The notes under the pieces: model-generated
The model's database searches: none
Told to the model about the DNA's origin: nothing
What the model saw: only the letters and a program-made list of their open reading frames with translations
Assembly: GCF_023017105.1 (NCBI RefSeq)
Contig: NZ_JALKEV010000002.1
Span: 248,001-312,000, forward strand
Direction of reading: 5' to 3'
DNA from: Halalkalibacter sp. APA_J-10(15)
GTDB taxonomy: Bacteria; Bacillota; Bacilli; Bacillales; Bacillaceae_D
Length of the DNA stretch: 64,000 nucleotides
Shown here: positions 46,552 to 56,038 of the stretch, in pieces
Layout of the letters: each line of letters begins with the position of its first letter
Position numbering within the stretch: position 1 is the stretch's first letter
Translations under genes and position numbers: made by a program

Positions 46552-49500
46552 TTATATCAATTTTCTCTGCCTCTTATAAACGAATAGCATCCCACCTATT
46601 AGAAGCAAGCACGTTCCGATTAATACAAATAAAAAGTGATTCGTCGACGTATCAGGTAACTCTTCACCACCTGAAAAGCCGCGACCCTGACCATCTTCTC
46701 CGTCTTGACCATCTTGACCATCCTGACCATCCTGACCGTCCTGGCCGTCCTGGCCGTCCTGGCCGTCTTGACCATCCTGGCCGTCTTGACCGTCCTGGCC
46801 GTCTTGACCATCCTGGCCGTCTTGACCGTCCTGGCCGTCTTGACCATCCTGACCGTCTTGACCGTCTTGACCGTCTTGACCGTCTTGACCGTCTTGACCG
46901 TCTTGAGCGTCTTGACCATCCTGGCCGTCTTGACCATCCTGGCCGTCTTGACCGTCCTGGCCGTCTTGATCATCTTCTCCGTCTTGACCGTCCTGGCCGT
47001 CTTGACCATCCTGACCGTCTCGACCATCCTGACCGTCTTGACCATCTTGACCGTCTTGACCGTCTTGACCGTCTTCTCCATCATCTGGTACATTCAGAAC
47101 CTGTTCATAATAATCTCTAATTTCTCTTTCTGAAAGAACACCACCGTTATAGATACGCAAATCATCAATCAAACCATTGTATGGATCATCCCAGTAGTTT
47201 ACACCTAAACCGAATACCGAATTAGAATGAGAAAATACATCTGGGAAGTTTGTTCCTGAAAACATTTCCTCTCCATTTATAAATACCTTGATCGTTCCTT
47301 GATCAACGGTAAAGACAACGTGACTCCATTCATTTTGTGGAATCGTTATTCCTGTATCCGCATCATACCAGCTTTGATTCCCTGACCATACGAGTGTCGT
47401 CTGTTCTCCCCCACTTGGTACAACACTTACCCAGTTACTCATATCCCTTGCACCAAAGAATGTCGTCGTAAATGGAGTCATTTCACTAGGATTTAGCCAC
47501 ATCGATACACTGTATTTATTACTATTAATTAACCCATTCGGTAATCGAATGCCATAGTCCCCATCAAGGTGCAAAGCTTGCCCGACAATTCCATCACTAT
47601 ACGCAACAGAACCCCCTTCATGATCAATACGATCGCCAGTTGTTATACCAGGCCCAAAATTATCTGTTTGATCATGAAGGCTACGATTAAAATGATAGTG
47701 AGCGGTTAACTCTGACAACTTTTGAAAACTAGCATAATAAGGTTCGCTCAAATCCTGTTCATAAATTTCAACGAGATACTCCCCACTAGAAGAATTCATT
47801 GTTCGATAGTTTAATGTGAATGTGCCATCTTCTTCCGTATTTGTTTCACCAATATAATCAATCTTACCACTTGGATCTACGACCTTGACGATTACAGTCC
47901 TTTCCACTTGATCCGTAAAGGTTCCTTCAATCATCGCTTCTTTCGTAGATGAATCATAAGAGACCTCAACATCCTCGATGTCAACGGAAGCTTTCTCGTA
48001 TTCTTCTACCTCAAGGTTAAACGTACGAGTCACGTGTCCTGCTTCTGTCACAACCGTTATTTCCGAAGCTCCTTTTGTATGTGCATTCAAAAGGACACGG
48101 CTTTCTCCATTAGGAGTCATATACGGCTCCGAAACCGTTATCACATCTGGATTAGACGAGAAAAACTTCACATTGTTTACCAACGCCTCATCTGGAAGTA
48201 CTTTGGCAGTCAGCATTGTTACAGTGCCTTCTTTAAGTACTTCTGATTCAAGGTTTACTGTCACATCAGTTACACGTACATCCTTTACGTTAAATGTCGC
48301 ATTCTCTTTCTCTATGTTTGTATGAGGTGTGATTAATTCCAATGTATGATCCTCTTGTTGAACAATTAATAACTCTTCTTCGTTATAAGACTGAAATGAC
48401 ACCCCTTGATGATCCTCCAGACCGGGCACGATTTTGAACGTCGCCTCTTCTTTAAACGAATCTGTTCCATCATTCTTTTTCAGTACAATAGAAGTATCTT
48501 CTCTTTTCAAATAATAGCCGGGTCTATTTTCTGCTTGAATCGAAATGTATTCTTCCCCATCGTCAGCTAAGCCAGGAACAATAAACCATTCAAAAGCATA
48601 TCCATTAGGCGACATAGAGTCAGTCAATACCTCTTCATTCATATGATACACGTAACGACTATTTGCACTGCTTTGAATCACATGAGGATCACCATAAATT
48701 CCGGATGATGTTGGTCTCATTTTCTTTATCGTTCCATCAGGATAGTAATGCATTTTCTCAATCGATACAGAACGCCGATGATCCCCTCCAGTAGGGAGTG
48801 CAGCTGTATGATAGACAAAATACCACTCATCTTGATATTCAAGTATAGCTGGATGGTTTGTCCCCGTTCCTTCTGTCGAGTCCATTAATTTACCGGCATA
48901 CGTCCAAGGGCCTTCTGGACTGTCACTCACCGCATAACCAATGTCCTCAGGCCAATTCATCGCATAGCTTAAGTAATATTGGTCATTATATTTGTGCAAC
49001 CACGGTCCCTCCGTAAACGATCCATCCATATCATTAATTTCCACTCGATGAATGTCACCATCAATTTCAATCATATTATCCTTTAACTTCGCATAATAAA
49101 GATACGTATTTCCCCAATATAAGTACGCTTGTCCATCATCATCGATAAATACAGTTGGGTCAATGTTATTCCAACGCCAGTCTCCCATATTCGGTGGTGT
49201 TTCCGTCATACTACTCGTCACTAGCGGTTCTCCTAACGGATCTTCCCAGCCTTCAACCGGATTGTCGGAAACAATCACTCCGATATTATAGCTCGTTTCA
49301 GCAGGATTAAATGCCGTTGTGTACCAATAAAACATGCCATCTCGTTCAATCGCTTGTGCAGCCCAAGATGAATCAGGTTCCGCCCACTCATGCACCGTTG
49401 ATGGAACAGAGCCTTCAAGTGTCCAATTTTCTAAATCAGTTGACGAATATATATCCCAATCTGGCATTACGTAATAATCATGCCCTATTGCCGCTTGGTC

Positions 49501-51657
49501 AGACCCTGTATACAGATAGACTTTGTCATCGTAAACTAACGTTGCCGGATCCGCACTAAATCGATCACGAATGACTGGATTTCCAGGATGTTTCGAAGCA
49601 ATTGTTTCAGCTGGTGGTTCTTCCTCTTCAACATCTCGATGTAAAATCTGATCAATTTGCTCATCTGTTAATGCGCGATTATACACTTGTACATGATCGA
49701 ACGCACCACGGAAATAAGGATCATGATAAAATGCTTTTCCTAAATAAGCTTCTAAGCCTGCACCCATTGTTGACAAATTAGCAACCAACTCTGTATGCTC
49801 ACCAACTAGTTGTCCGTCTTTGTATACTTTCATCGTGCTATGTGTCCCGTTTTCATTTCGCTCAAGAACAAGCCCAATGTTTGTCCAAACATTTTGTATA
49901 CTACTCGTCAAGGTTTCTTCAATGCTCTGTTCCTTGCCCCATGAACCTACAGTAAGAGCAGTGTATAGTTCCTGCGATCTCGTACGTAAAAATAAATATT
50001 TATGATCATCTTGACCTATCCCAAACGTAAAGAAAAACTCATCTTCCATTTCCGATTTAATATCCATAAAAATCGAGACATGATCCTTCCCATCAAAATA
50101 GCCTTGTGGAAATTCGAAATATGGACTATCGGTGTTTGGCTGACCACCATCAAGGTACAAAACGCTTCCTTTTTCCGGATCATCCATATAACGAGCGCCA
50201 TTCCAAAGGACACCATTATAATCTTCACCTAGAGCTCCTGAATTTTTCACGGTATTCTCCTGCAATGGTTCATTGAACGTATAAAGCAAATCAGGAATAA
50301 GCTCCTCTCCTGTATCTGGAGTAGCCGGTTTAACTAAATCCTGTCCCCATTTCTCGATTATGGCATCATATTCGGCTTGCGTTACAGGCAACACACTTCC
50401 ATGCTTAGCTCCTGTAGGCATTCGAAATTCAGTAACATCAAGTTTACGAAAATTTCCGTTAGCTAAATCTCCAGCACTGTCAGCGATCAACGGAAAGAAT
50501 CCAACACCGGCATTTTCATTTGCATATCCATCTAATAATAAGATCCACCTTTCCTCTCCATTTAATTGAAAAATAGCTGGACCTTCAACTCCGGCTTGAT
50601 CAGCAACACGATCTTTCACAAATTCATATTCACCGAGTACAGAGTTGCTTTTCTCTAGAAAGACCGTAATGTCTTGCTCATTTTTTGTGAGCCGATAATA
50701 GTCTCCGTCATGTTCAATCATGGAACTATCGATGAATGTATTTTGAGACGTTCGATCTTTAAAAATTTCAGGCTCCGTAAATGTCCAAAAATCACGCGTT
50801 TTTGCATAGTAAATCCGGTGCCCTTCATCATTCACATTAGATGACCAAAATACAACATACTCGCCTGTTGTCGGATCATAGATCGTTTCAGGAGCCCACA
50901 TATTCCCTGTGCCTTCAGGTGCTATTTCAATCATTCGTTGATCTGACCAATTGATTAAATCATCCGACTCCCAAACCATAATCGATTTACTTCCACGATT
51001 AGCATACTCCCACCAAGCTCCATCATTGGCATCTAAATCTGTTGCAATTAAGAAAAATCGATCTCCCTCCGGTGCTCGAATAACGTACATATCACGAACA
51101 CCACCTGTGCCTAACGTAGATTCTAAAATCGGCTCATTCTTATTCATATCATCCCAGAAGAGCCCATCCTCACTTGTCGCAAGGTGAACATGCTGACTTT
51201 CTCCATCACCGTATAAATCACTACGAAAATACGTATAGATATACCCTTTAAATTCATCTAATTGAACGGATTCTTTTACTGTAACCGTTATATCTCTATT
51301 TCTCGTTTCTCCCTCATACTCCAAAGTAGCCGTCAATGTAACTGTTTGAGCTGTCGATTGACGATGAACGACACCAGGAGGAATGTCTCTATTTTCACCT
51401 GTAGCTTGATCTGTAATAATAGAAGGATCAGAAGACTCCCACGTAACCTCTACAAGGTGTCCATCAACGTCCATTTCACTCGGCAATGTCATATTACCCC
51501 TAATATCATGTGCATTTGGTATAAACAATTCAGAAGTTGCTTTGTTTAGTATGTCTGAGGTGTTAGCAAAGGTATTAGTACCAACTAAATTAGTAGGAAT
51601 AACTAATAAAATGACTAATAGAATAATAGTAAATCTACGTCTTAAACGGTAATTCAC
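46552..51657 (-). CDS. Wall-anchored double-GH43 protein with LamG, AbfB and collagen-like stalk
   Basis: 1701 residues. Signal peptide (1-31); Ig-like domain (about 40-125); first GH43 five-bladed propeller (about 132-437; WAPETIYD, GVEGPAIF); LamG-like lectin (about 455-665); second GH43 (about 689-987) with Asp in SADPATLVYDD, Asp in NNIDPTVFID and acid Glu in FTEGPWLHK; an AbfB/ricin-like trefoil (about 990-1130); Ig-like BIg2 (about 1135-1215); second LamG (about 1319-1520); about 42 Gly-Gln-Asp triplets (about 1527-1655); LPDTS (about 1667), membrane helix and basic tail for sortase. Both catalytic domains suggest arabinan or arabinoxylan side-chain cutting at the cell surface. Confidence 0.9.
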   Translation of the reverse strand: MNYRLRRRFTIILLVILLVIPTNLVGTNTFANTSDILNKATSELFIPNAHDIRGNMTLPSEMDVDGHLVEVTWESSDPSIITDQATGENRDIPPGVVHRQSTAQTVTLTATLEYEGETRNRDITVTVKESVQLDEFKGYIYTYFRSDLYGDGESQHVHLATSEDGLFWDDMNKNEPILESTLGTGGVRDMYVIRAPEGDRFFLIATDLDANDGAWWEYANRGSKSIMVWESDDLINWSDQRMIEIAPEGTGNMWAPETIYDPTTGEYVVFWSSNVNDEGHRIYYAKTRDFWTFTEPEIFKDRTSQNTFIDSSMIEHDGDYYRLTKNEQDITVFLEKSNSVLGEYEFVKDRVADQAGVEGPAIFQLNGEERWILLLDGYANENAGVGFFPLIADSAGDLANGNFRKLDVTEFRMPTGAKHGSVLPVTQAEYDAIIEKWGQDLVKPATPDTGEELIPDLLYTFNEPLQENTVKNSGALGEDYNGVLWNGARYMDDPEKGSVLYLDGGQPNTDSPYFEFPQGYFDGKDHVSIFMDIKSEMEDEFFFTFGIGQDDHKYLFLRTRSQELYTALTVGSWGKEQSIEETLTSSIQNVWTNIGLVLERNENGTHSTMKVYKDGQLVGEHTELVANLSTMGAGLEAYLGKAFYHDPYFRGAFDHVQVYNRALTDEQIDQILHRDVEEEEPPAETIASKHPGNPVIRDRFSADPATLVYDDKVYLYTGSDQAAIGHDYYVMPDWDIYSSTDLENWTLEGSVPSTVHEWAEPDSSWAAQAIERDGMFYWYTTAFNPAETSYNIGVIVSDNPVEGWEDPLGEPLVTSSMTETPPNMGDWRWNNIDPTVFIDDDGQAYLYWGNTYLYYAKLKDNMIEIDGDIHRVEINDMDGSFTEGPWLHKYNDQYYLSYAMNWPEDIGYAVSDSPEGPWTYAGKLMDSTEGTGTNHPAILEYQDEWYFVYHTAALPTGGDHRRSVSIEKMHYYPDGTIKKMRPTSSGIYGDPHVIQSSANSRYVYHMNEEVLTDSMSPNGYAFEWFIVPGLADDGEEYISIQAENRPGYYLKREDTSIVLKKNDGTDSFKEEATFKIVPGLEDHQGVSFQSYNEEELLIVQQEDHTLELITPHTNIEKENATFNVKDVRVTDVTVNLESEVLKEGTVTMLTAKVLPDEALVNNVKFFSSNPDVITVSEPYMTPNGESRVLLNAHTKGASEITVVTEAGHVTRTFNLEVEEYEKASVDIEDVEVSYDSSTKEAMIEGTFTDQVERTVIVKVVDPSGKIDYIGETNTEEDGTFTLNYRTMNSSSGEYLVEIYEQDLSEPYYASFQKLSELTAHYHFNRSLHDQTDNFGPGITTGDRIDHEGGSVAYSDGIVGQALHLDGDYGIRLPNGLINSNKYSVSMWLNPSEMTPFTTTFFGARDMSNWVSVVPSGGEQTTLVWSGNQSWYDADTGITIPQNEWSHVVFTVDQGTIKVFINGEEMFSGTNFPDVFSHSNSVFGLGVNYWDDPYNGLIDDLRIYNGGVLSEREIRDYYEQVLNVPDDGEDGQDGQDGQDGQDGQDGRDGQDGQDGQDGQDGEDDQDGQDGQDGQDGQDGQDGQDAQDGQDGQDGQDGQDGQDGQDGQDGQDGQDGQDGQDGQDGQDGQDGQDGQDGQDGQDGQDGQDGQDGQDGEDGQGRGFSGGEELPDTSTNHFLFVLIGTCLLLIGGMLFVYKRQRKLI
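46693..47077 (-). repeat. 9-bp tandem repeat coding for the Gly-Gln-Asp stalk
   Basis: About 42 copies of a 9-base unit (plus strand GACCGTCTT or close). On the minus strand it codes Gly-Gln-Asp with a few Glu, Arg or Ala variants. Such DNA can change length by slippage; other frames also stay open and give artefact ORFs. Confidence 0.9.
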
Positions 51658-51836
51658 TTAAGTTCCTCCTCTTTTTTGTTAACATCATACATACACGAAC
51701 CTTTCTCACCTAAATGCACTGGAATCTAGCTTCTTTAACAAATATATTCCGTACATGGACATAAAGAAATGTACACCTACACTCTATTTCCCCCCTTATG
51801 TAGCATGAACTTCTAAAAGATTTAACACCACCTTCA

Positions 51837-51852
51837 TTTTAAAACGCTTTCA
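51837..51852 (-). promoter_or_regulatory. Possible CcpA (cre) site upstream of the GH43 gene
   Basis: TTGAAAGCGTTTTA on the minus strand matches the cre pattern except for one base. It lies about 185 bp before the start. The rest of 51658-52124 is AT-rich promoter sequence with no clear gene. Confidence 0.4.
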
Positions 51853-52124
51853 AAACAGAGTTAATACATTCGTTTTTGAAAAAGGTACACTATATTTTGA
51901 AATCATATAAATACTCCCAAAAAATTGTACTTTTTTTTGATTTTATTGTATTTTTTCAATTCACTTAATAAGAGCATGGAGGATCTTAGAATGAGATTCT
52001 GTGGGCGCATTTTTACGTAGTCCTAATGAGCATCAAACAGATCATCATGTAAACAGATCTATTAAGACAAATCGGCTTATGGCATTACCAAAGGAGCCCA
52101 AAATCAATCATTTTGCATAGACAA

Positions 52125-52158
52125 AACGCATTTGAGAAATGACTCTCAAATGCGTTTC
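52125..52158 (-). terminator. Terminator after the hypothetical gene at 52224
   Basis: Stem AACGCATTTGAGA / CTCAAATGCGTT then TTGTC on the minus strand; like the GH43 terminator in design. Confidence 0.65.
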
Positions 52159-52223
52159 TACCGTTTACATTTTAAGGTTACCTTACTTATCCAGCATGAA
52201 TAGGCAGAGCAGGGAACAGATTA

Positions 52224-52520
52224 TTATTCCATAATCATATGATGACTCACTTCACCATCGCGCAATTCCCACTCATCTGAGTCTTCATTCAAATAGAAGA
52301 CGAACACGTCATCCTCGTTGAATTGCTCAGAATCATATTCTAACGATAAGATGAAGCTATCATGAAACGATTCTTTTGCTGGATAAGTGAAGTGAATGTC
52401 ATAAACATCACCTGCCACAACATAACCTTCATGTTCCACGTCGGTTTCGTCCAATTTGTTAATAACGACCGTTGTACCTACTGGTAAATCATCTGTATTC
52501 TCTTCTTCAAAATAATTTTC
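52224..52520 (-). pseudogene. Truncated hypothetical protein
   Basis: A frame open from a stop at about 52521 reads ENNFEEENTDDLPVGTTVV and then VAGDVYDIHFTYPA, ending SHHMIME. Very acidic, looks like the C-terminal part of a secreted protein. The only start is an internal TTG at 52454 with no good RBS. Probably lacks its N-terminus. Family not recognised. Confidence 0.45.
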
Positions 52521-52629
52521 TTATTTGTCTATCTCGCAACGAGTCGATAACCTCTTTAGTAAACTTTCCCCTTCACTTGCAATTTTTCTAAATGATTCTT
52601 TTACTATAACAAAAAAAATTTATATTTTT

Positions 52630-53322
52630 TCAGTGCTCTCTCAAAATACCATATTTCTCCTTAAAGCGTTGTAAAATCCCTATCCATGTGGCACTGAATA
52701 GAAAGAGAAAGAATACATTTGAAAGACCGTGAGCTAAGTCAAAATAGAAACTAGCTACGTATGCGGATAGGAAAACTGGCCACGTCAATTCTCCTAAGAA
52801 ACCCATAATAAACCATAGGTTCATAAACCAACCAAACAAAATACCGACAATAAAGCCATAGCCGATCAATCCATATTTATTCTTCATAACAGCGGTATTT
52901 CGCAGTAATCCTGCCACTAATCCAATCATTCCCCATGCAAACATTTGCCAAGGAGTCCAAGGTCCTTGACCTAAGAATATATTCGATACGATTGCTGCTG
53001 ATGCTCCAATGATAAAGCCGGCTTGTGGTCCAAGCACGATCGCACTGACAATAATAACAAAGCTTGTCGGCTGGACACTCGGTAACGGAGCGAATGGCAC
53101 ACGACTGATTGCAGCAATCGCTGCAAGAACCGCTAAAAAGACAATTTCCTTACTTTGTATTTGCTTTAACTCAAACCTGGCGAACAATGGAATCGTCGTT
53201 AAGACCATGATCGCCATTGATATCATCAAATAGGGCTTATCGTCAAATACGATTACCGAAATGAATAACAAGGAGACGATCATTAGAGAGGATACAATTA
53301 AAATGGAACGCGGGTTTTCCAT
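52630..53322 (-). CDS. ECF transporter S component, probably cobalamin (CbrT-like)
   Basis: 230 residues with about seven hydrophobic helices, including two N-terminal ones (about 7-25 and 30-47), then the ECF S-component body: LAAIAAISRVPFAPLPSVQP, a Gly-rich loop LGPQAGFIIGASAAIVSN and FLGQGPWTPWQMFAWG. This pattern matches the CbrT-like group, and the operon's cobalamin riboswitch supports B12 or a related corrinoid as substrate. It overlaps the ATPase gene by 25 bases, with GAGGAGG inside that gene. Last gene of the unit. Confidence 0.8.
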   Translation of the reverse strand: MENPRSILIVSSLMIVSLLFISVIVFDDKPYLMISMAIMVLTTIPLFARFELKQIQSKEIVFLAVLAAIAAISRVPFAPLPSVQPTSFVIIVSAIVLGPQAGFIIGASAAIVSNIFLGQGPWTPWQMFAWGMIGLVAGLLRNTAVMKNKYGLIGYGFIVGILFGWFMNLWFIMGFLGELTWPVFLSAYVASFYFDLAHGLSNVFFLFLFSATWIGILQRFKEKYGILREH

Positions 53323-54977
53323 TTAGAATCTGCCTCCTCTAACGTTAACACTGGAACAGCTGCTTCCCTCGTCACCCGGTTAATCGTCGTTGTGTAAAAA
53401 TAATTTCCTTTTAGCACGTCTTCTGCCTGACCAATAGAAGTAATTTCACCATCAAATAACCAAGCACAGTGCTTTGCATGCTCCGCTACAAATTCAATAT
53501 CATGTGTGACCATTAAGATCGTCATCCCGTTTTGATGAAGCTGTTTTAATAGCTTTGCAAAAACCCTCTTTGAAATCGGATCCATTCCTTTTGTTGGTTC
53601 ATCAATCAACAATAGCTTTGGCTCTGTTAATAAAACGGTTGCTAATGCAGCCTTTTGTTGCTCGCCACCACTGCAATCATGGATATGCTTTTTTAAGATC
53701 GATTGAATGCCTAAATCCCTTGTCAATGTTTCGATTCGTTCATGAGCATAATCGAGATTGAAGCGTGATGCAATTGTTAAAAGCTCCTCTTCTAACGTTT
53801 CAGCCATAAAACAAAGTAACGGATTTTGCGGTAAGTAGCCAACCGCGTTAATCCATTCCTTTTTTTTGTAGGACGATAACGATTTGTTTTTCCATTTTAC
53901 TTTACCTTTTAATGGCTGCATGATATTTGCACAACATTTTAGAAGCGTCGTTTTTCCAGATCCATTTCCTCCAACAACAGCTAAGAAATCACCTTTCGAT
54001 ACGTCCAGAGACAAATTCCTTAAAATAAACGGACTATCTTTCTTATATTTATAATGAATGCTTTTTATCTGTAATAAAGGGCGTTCTTTCTCTTCCTTTG
54101 TATGTTCAACGTTACTAGACTGCTTCGCTTCATCAATCATGACGTCATTCAACCAATTTTGTGCTTCTTTTACTGTTACCGGGAAACCTTTAATGGCTGA
54201 AGCTTCTGAATGAAATCGAAAATAAAGCCTTGAGATTGAAGGAAGGTAGGACAGAAATCTCAAATCTTGACTTGTCCATACTTGTTCAATGACATCTTTC
54301 GTTTTGCCTTCATAAGCAAGTCCACCTTCAGATAACAATGCAACTCGATCTGCCAGTGAAAACACATCCTCAAGCCGATGCTCGACAAGAATAATCGTCA
54401 TGCCAAACTCTTCATTTAACCGTCTAAGAAATTGCAGAAATTCTTTCGCCTGTACTGGATCTAGCTGAGAGGTAGGTTCATCTAGTAAAAGTAGCTTAGG
54501 CTTGAGTAATAAGATACTCGCTAAATTAATCAATTGCTTCTGACCACCAGAAAGGGTAATTGTTTCTTTATGCAATAAGTGCTCCAACCCAAAGAAATGA
54601 ACCATTTCTGCGATTCTCTGCCTCATTTCCAGCGCTTCAGTCCCATGATTTTCTAGTCCAAATACCAATTCACTTAACACATCTTCCATCACGATTTGAT
54701 TTTCAGGGTTTTGAAAAACATAGCCAATCTCATTTGAACGATCAGCTTCATTCCATTCCTCGATCTGCTGGTCCTTATATTGAATCGTCCCTGCCATATC
54801 GCCAACTGGAGTCAATTCCCTTTTCAACAATTTTAAAAAGGTCGTTTTCCCACAGCCTGAAGGCCCTGCAACCACAACAAACTCGCCTTTATGTATAGTA
54901 ATGGAAAATTGGTCTAAAGCATTCACTGCTTCATTAGGGTAACGAAAGCTAACATTTGTCATTTCAATAAGCGCCAT
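53298..54977 (-). CDS. ECF transporter ATPase, fused tandem EcfA domains
   Basis: About 559 residues with two ABC ATPase domains in one chain: Walker A GPSGCGKTT and GGNGSGKTT; signatures LSGGQKQ and CSGGEQQK; Walker B LLLLDEP and LLLIDEP. Replaces separate EcfA and EcfA'. The ATG at 54977 follows GGAGGAG inside the EcfT gene end; the upstream frame extension is not used. It powers the S component with EcfT. Confidence 0.88.
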   Translation of the reverse strand: MALIEMTNVSFRYPNEAVNALDQFSITIHKGEFVVVAGPSGCGKTTFLKLLKRELTPVGDMAGTIQYKDQQIEEWNEADRSNEIGYVFQNPENQIVMEDVLSELVFGLENHGTEALEMRQRIAEMVHFFGLEHLLHKETITLSGGQKQLINLASILLLKPKLLLLDEPTSQLDPVQAKEFLQFLRRLNEEFGMTIILVEHRLEDVFSLADRVALLSEGGLAYEGKTKDVIEQVWTSQDLRFLSYLPSISRLYFRFHSEASAIKGFPVTVKEAQNWLNDVMIDEAKQSSNVEHTKEEKERPLLQIKSIHYKYKKDSPFILRNLSLDVSKGDFLAVVGGNGSGKTTLLKCCANIMQPLKGKVKWKNKSLSSYKKKEWINAVGYLPQNPLLCFMAETLEEELLTIASRFNLDYAHERIETLTRDLGIQSILKKHIHDCSGGEQQKAALATVLLTEPKLLLIDEPTKGMDPISKRVFAKLLKQLHQNGMTILMVTHDIEFVAEHAKHCAWLFDGEITSIGQAEDVLKGNYFYTTTINRVTREAAVPVLTLEEADSKWKTRVPF

Positions 54978-55837
54978 CTTACATGTTCTCCTCCTTCCAA
55001 AAGGATTGGGAAGCTGACTAGTAGAATAAATACGACAAAGTATGTCCAATCCAACAACGTAAATGTCCATGACTCAAGCTCTGGATATATAGTCAAAACC
55101 CCATAGCCTTGCTGCGCACCAACGATAGCTATCCCAGTCAAGGATAATAGAAAAACAATCATACCTAAGTCTCTTATTGTCAAATGATATAAGTGATAGA
55201 CCGACCGTTTCGATGTTCCGTATCCTCTTGCTTTCATCGATTCTGCTGATTGTAGTGCTTCCTCTAACGACCAGGTCAAAAGCTTTTGCATATATAGCAT
55301 TCCTCTTTGTGCTCTCACCTTAATAGAACCTTCCGTCATCGAATACTGACGCACTTTTTGAGTATCATATATTTCTTTCCACCTGCGAATAAACAAAGGC
55401 ACAAACCGAATCGTCAGCATCAACAATAACCCCAATTGTGGCCACACCTTTCTAAATAAAAACATAAACTTTCTTCCATTAAGCACTTGATGAAACGATA
55501 GAAAGAGAATGAGAATACCGATTAATAATAATGCCATCACAAGACCATATACGATTGATTCTAGCGTGATCGGGTTATGACGGAAATAAAATAAGATCGT
55601 CGATCCTCTCCTAACGAAGATCGGGTTTAATAAGATAACAATCAACCCCATGAACATCAAATAAAAGACATATTTGCTTAATACCGTTTTGTTTCCGTGA
55701 ACGATATTTAGTAAACAGAGAAGTAAGATAGCTGTTCCTAAAAATAACGGATGTGAAAAAAACATCATTGCACAGCCTACACAGAAATAGTATAGGAAAT
55801 TGACAAAAGGGTGAATCGAATGGATAACAGCATTCAT
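54959..55837 (-). CDS. ECF transporter transmembrane component EcfT
   Basis: 292 residues with five to seven helices and the cytoplasmic coupling motif ESMKARGYG (about residue 200), the hallmark of EcfT that contacts the ATPases. AAGGAG precedes the ATG. It overlaps the ATPase gene by 19 bases. A 162-bp palindromic element separates it from the DUF4430 gene upstream, yet the unit reads in one direction. Confidence 0.85.
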   Translation of the reverse strand: MNAVIHSIHPFVNFLYYFCVGCAMMFFSHPLFLGTAILLLCLLNIVHGNKTVLSKYVFYLMFMGLIVILLNPIFVRRGSTILFYFRHNPITLESIVYGLVMALLLIGILILFLSFHQVLNGRKFMFLFRKVWPQLGLLLMLTIRFVPLFIRRWKEIYDTQKVRQYSMTEGSIKVRAQRGMLYMQKLLTWSLEEALQSAESMKARGYGTSKRSVYHLYHLTIRDLGMIVFLLSLTGIAIVGAQQGYGVLTIYPELESWTFTLLDWTYFVVFILLVSFPILLEGGEHVRWRLLK

Positions 55838-55868
55838 ATAGTACTCCTTTCTTTACAAAAGCGAAGAA

Positions 55869-56030
55869 GCTGGGACAAAAGTGTTTTAATAAATGAGAAC
55901 CCAAACATAGCGGTGCACATAAACCGCTCCTGAAATATACTTCCCTTCCCGCGGGAGTTTACGTATATTTCATCTGCTACATTCGCACATTGTTCGGATT
56001 CTCGGCTAAACACTTTCTTAATGTCCCAGC
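55869..56030. repeat. 162-bp palindromic element with GCTGGGAC ends
   Basis: Ends GCTGGGAC and GTCCCAGC, with AAGTGTTT/AAACACTT just inside. Inner hairpins: AGCGG...CCGCT and GAAATATAC...GTATATTTC. It looks like a MITE or folded intergenic element and splits the cobalamin operon 9 bases after a stop codon. Confidence 0.7.
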
Positions 56031-56038
56031 CTCTGTCT

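Noticed and set aside
46389-47133. Long plus-strand frames opposite the Gly-Gln-Asp repeats
   Set aside because: They are the complement of a 9-base coding repeat and have low-complexity Leu/Thr/Val or Asp/Arg/Leu content without RBS. The minus-strand GH43 protein explains the region.
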